Program-made: the position numbers and the translations under genes
DNA from: Parus major
Lineage: Eukaryota; Chordata; Aves; Passeriformes; Paridae
Direction of reading: 5' to 3'
Length of the DNA stretch: 64,000 nucleotides
NCBI RefSeq assembly: GCF_001522545.3
Contig: NC_031770.1
Span: 14,516,105-14,580,104, forward strand
Notes under the pieces: model-generated
The model's database searches: none
What the model saw: only the letters and a program-made list of their open reading frames with translations
What the model was told of the DNA's origin: nothing
In this document: piece by piece, positions 60,361 to 64,000 of the stretch
Layout of the letters: each line of letters begins with the position of its first letter
How positions within the stretch are numbered: position 1 is the first letter of the stretch

Positions 60361-63300
60361 CTCCTTGTAAAACCATGTTTTTGGTTAACAACAGTGTTTC
60401 CCTACAGCTCAGTATCCCCTAGCAGTTTGACCTAGCAACCCAAAGCCTGCCCTGGCTGACTCCTACATCCCACTCTGACTTGATTTTGAGTTTGGGAGCA
60501 CAAGAAATGGTTCCCAGAGGATTCTCAAGTTAATTTCATCAGCTTCTTCAGCTCTGCTCCCATGAAAGCCAGAGTGCTACTGGAAGAGCACTGGGGGCTT
60601 ACAGAGCCCAGCTACCTGGAAACAGTTTCATGCCAAAACTCTACATGGACCACCTCCAAAATCAACACGCAAGATGTCTCAGTTTTCAACCAAATTGTCT
60701 GCAACAGGCAACTCATGGCTTCAAGTAAGCCTGCCTGTTTTCTCTTTCCCCTCCCCAGAAGTTCACCCTGATACAGAGAGGACATGAGAACACAAAAGGT
60801 GATTTGGGTCACGGGACTGGATTTCTGCTTCAAAACCTAAAAAGAGCCTGGGGAGGATGAGGAGACACTGGTAACATCTGAGGTTCCATGGAAACACACT
60901 CATCCCCAAATACTTTGTAGTCAGTGTACTTTTCACTGCCTCAGTCTGTCATCATACAAAGTCAGGTACTGCAAAGAGGTCTCTATCCTGAAGTATCCAG
61001 ATTTCTAACTCAAAAATTGGGTATATTCCATTCTGTTATGCATTGTGACTGAAACCCTTGCTCACAATGCTACCAAGGCACTGATTGCATAGACTACCAA
61101 TTACCTCATCCATTTCTTTTCATTACAAGGTAATAATAAAGGGACTGTCCCCTGAAATGCAGTAGGAGGTACAAGTGAAGAACAGCACCATCTCACTGCC
61201 TGTGCAGCTTATCAAGCTCCATAAGGCCACTCACTGAAAAATAATTTCCTTGGTACATGTTACAGACAAAAACTAATTTATACAGCCCATATTGGGCTGT
61301 ATGGAGAGCAACACAAAACCACCTGTACATTAAGTCCAGCTGCAGGAGCAGTTACAAATCTATTTGCCTTTGGTTACTGTTGAGGTAGAAAATATGTCCA
61401 GCTACTGCAAACAAGCTGTACATTTCAGGTCAGGGACTGTATGGCATGTTTACCTTCACATTGCTTGAGACGCTTCCAAATAACTGCTTGAGACATTTCC
61501 ATGCCAAATGTAGTGGTAAAAAGGTCCTGAATGATGTACTTGATATTTTTTCTTGGCAAATATTTGCTACAAAGTCAGTGGGGATGTGTATGAGTGAAGC
61601 TTGTACTGGAACCAAGAGCACAAATATGGAGGTCTTGGTATCCATGAAGTAGAAAAAAGTGGTCTTGCCAATTTGCTTGTGAGTCACACAGTCAAACCAT
61701 GGTTGAGAATTCAGAAGATTTTACCCACAGGAAAACAAAAACAACAAAAACCCAACTGTTCCCTTAAAAGGAATAACAGTAACTGGTCTTTTTCATGTTT
61801 AAAATACCATTTTAAACTTTATTCTTTAATAAAGAGATGCAATGCTTAGCAGTACGACCTATTTGCAGACAATGGTTTAATTAAACATTTAATGAGCCCA
61901 TCTCATTTCTTTGCACGAGCTTCACTTTAAACAGACACTCTAGTAATACAAACACCACATTTTTGTTATTGAAATAATTGCTTTCACAAACACTGACCTC
62001 CTGACAAACCAAATGGCTGGTGCTATGCCTACAGTACTCCCACAGCTCAGGGATCTAATTTTAGCATCAAGCCTGATTTACAGTTGACCATCAGCTTTTA
62101 AAAAAATTCTAGAAAAACAGTTTTAAAGACAGTGATTTTTTCACCAAATCCTTCAAGAAAGAAGATTTCATTCAATTATTCAAGAAAATTTAGAAAAGCA
62201 TCCTTCATTTAACCATATAACAGCCTTTAGGAGTGTTACCCAAGCAGGGGGCAGCAGCAGCTTGAGGATGTTTCCTGAAACTCTCATATCTGGATCAGAG
62301 CAACCAAAACCATCACCTTCTTTTAAGCCACAGCTTTGGAGGATGTTTTATCTAGCTAATGGAGTTTTTCCAGTGACTTTGGAAAGGACCAAACATTTTC
62401 AGTGGGACTTTAATGAAAAAAAAACCAACTTTTCCCCCCTAGCTTTATAACCAAAAAAACCTGAAGTATTTCTGCAAAACTATGACAAATTTTCAAGACT
62501 CCATGCAAAAAAATCTTAGTGAAATGAGTTGTCAAAACATTTTGAAAATCTGTCAACAGCTCGAATTCTTAGAAACCATGATTCGGTGATGCTGGAAATA
62601 CAATCTTGTCCATGCTGAAGCAGCTAAACCACGTCCCTTGCTGCTTCAGCTGAGCTTTTTTTTTTCATGGAAAGTTACTGGTAGGCTTTCATATCCATGA
62701 TGTGATTCCTCCAGCTAATCAACATCCCACCATCATCATCCTTTCCCAGGCAGGACATCTCCAGAGAGGCCACGGCAGGCTTCAGAGCCAGCCAGTTTCT
62801 ACTGCTTGGAAAGCAAGGAAATGGGCAACTTTTCACTCCTCATCTAGGAGCCAGCCATCCCCCAAGACAGGAAAATGCGTGGCATGGTGAGGTATGACTT
62901 ACACAAACTTTGCTAACCCACCAAGAACATGAGGGGCCTCTCACAGTCAGTGAAATTGCTGAAGACTCCAGAGAACCAAACCCTCATTTTTTAATGTTCC
63001 CAATAGGAAAGTAAAAAAACAGTAACAAAAACAACCAACCAAACAAAAAATATCCCCAGTCTTACTTCCTCTGCAAACACAACAGCACCAGGAATCTAAA
63101 CCATGATACCCATCTGCAGCAACAAAATTCCTGCAAACTCAGATAAATTAGCTCAGTTTTACATCAACTGACACAGTGGATTGCATGTAATCATCCCTGG
63201 ATTACCACAGTGGAAATTATTTCTAACTATAGTCATCGACATTAAATGGCCCATTTCTGATCTGTTAAGCCCTTGACCATCCATGGGAGGCTTTCCACTG

Positions 63301-64000
63301 ATTTCAATGGTCTTTTGATTTGGTCTGATATACTTTCCCAATGTTTTTCTGCTTCTTGTGTCCTTGAGATCTGCTGATTTTCCACAGCTATTGGGTTGGT
63401 GATTTATTTGTTTCATTTTATTTTTATTATTATTTTTATTCAGTTTTAGTATTTATAATGGGACACATTATAAATTTACAATGGGACACTTTGAAATAGG
63501 AGACATTTTTTTTCTTAAGGGTTGCATGTGGTACTGGTCTCTTTGAGCACAATAGGGGATTAGAAATCTTCTTTGATACTTCTTGACACTTTCCTTTCAC
63601 CTCTGCTGAACAAAATGCTTTGGCACAAAAGCAATAACAGCAAAACCCCGAAGTTTAGACATGTTAGTGGCTATCAAAACATGATACTTTGATTAGAGTA
63701 CTTTGTAAACTAATTAATTGCATTTTATATGTGGCCTGTTCCTAGGAAGCATAGGTGTAAATCCAAGCCATTTTCTTCACCTGACAAGTATGAACAGTCT
63801 GTTAGAAAGGAAGTTCTTCTGCTATGGATGCGGCCAAGAGATAACTGCCAATGATGTGAATTCTCATGGCAAAGCAAAATTTCTCAGATCTAAAATAAGA
63901 AATAAATGTGTGAAGCTATGGAGAAGTTCTAGTGATGGCAAATAGCCCTTTGCTAAAAGACATCATGTAGCTACCAAGAGGCAGGAAATATTTTCCTGTA
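60361..64000. other. No gene seen; one hairpin near 61290
   Basis: A 10-bp inverted repeat, atacagccca (61280-61289) with tgggctgtat (61293-61302), surrounds a 3-base loop. A-rich stretches occur near 62100, 62418 and 63010-63050. A TTATT-rich tract lies at 63415-63440. The last frame (63718-63945, 75 codons, plus strand) has a CxxC pair but I do not recognise it. No transposable element was recognised. Confidence 0.5.

Noticed and set aside
63718..63945. 75-codon plus-strand frame with a CxxC pair, possibly part of a zinc-binding exon
   Set aside because: A single CxxC without a second pair at suitable spacing is not enough. There is no clear splice acceptor and no family resemblance.
1..64000. 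tRNA, rRNA or CRISPR features
   Set aside because: No conserved tRNA T-arm motif (GTTCGAATC-like) and no rRNA blocks were recognised. No spaced direct-repeat array was found, and a CRISPR array is not expected in a vertebrate genome.

Overview
This window looks like a gene-free (intergenic or intronic) stretch of a bird nuclear genome. The organism call rests on two kinds of interspersed repeat. The first is CR1 LINE 3' ends: one on the plus strand at about 22459-22878 and one on the minus strand at about 47784-48048. The second is a solo long terminal repeat (LTR) at 42633-43035 of an endogenous retrovirus group that I know from songbirds and related Neoaves. The sequence is AT-rich by eye, poor in CpG, and dense in microsatellites and homopolymer runs. 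A neoavian bird, probably a passerine, fits best. Species, chromosome and neighbouring genes cannot be named from this sequence.

No protein-coding gene, tRNA, rRNA or known microRNA could be supported. The longest open frames are about 144-163 codons. That is about what 64 kb of non-coding DNA gives by chance. They overlap frames on the other strand, carry no domain I recognise, and in several cases are made of microsatellite or CR1 sequence. Small internal exons of a long gene cannot be excluded; two weak exon-like segments (24296-24376 and 41708-41747) are listed under findings.

Layout. Positions 1-22 kb hold simple repeats: an AT array near 3.1 kb, a 12-copy heptamer array at 4.45 kb and a GT array at 14.2 kb. 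The same part has two stretches that could be conserved regulatory elements (about 6.16 kb and 12.2-12.45 kb). It also has a run of inverted repeats from 17.5 to 23.2 kb, including a perfect 26-bp palindrome at 20910-20935. Positions 22-48 kb hold the three recognisable transposable element remnants. Positions 48-64 kb hold a small fold-back structure at 51.2 kb, short tandem repeats, a long T tract at 54.4 kb and another candidate conserved non-coding stretch near 60.2 kb.

No multi-gene system is visible. The items most worth checking are the palindrome and hairpin cluster, the LTR that has lost its middle section, the tandem poly(A)-signal array, and the candidate conserved elements. All of these come from reading by eye; no alignment, folding or database search was run.
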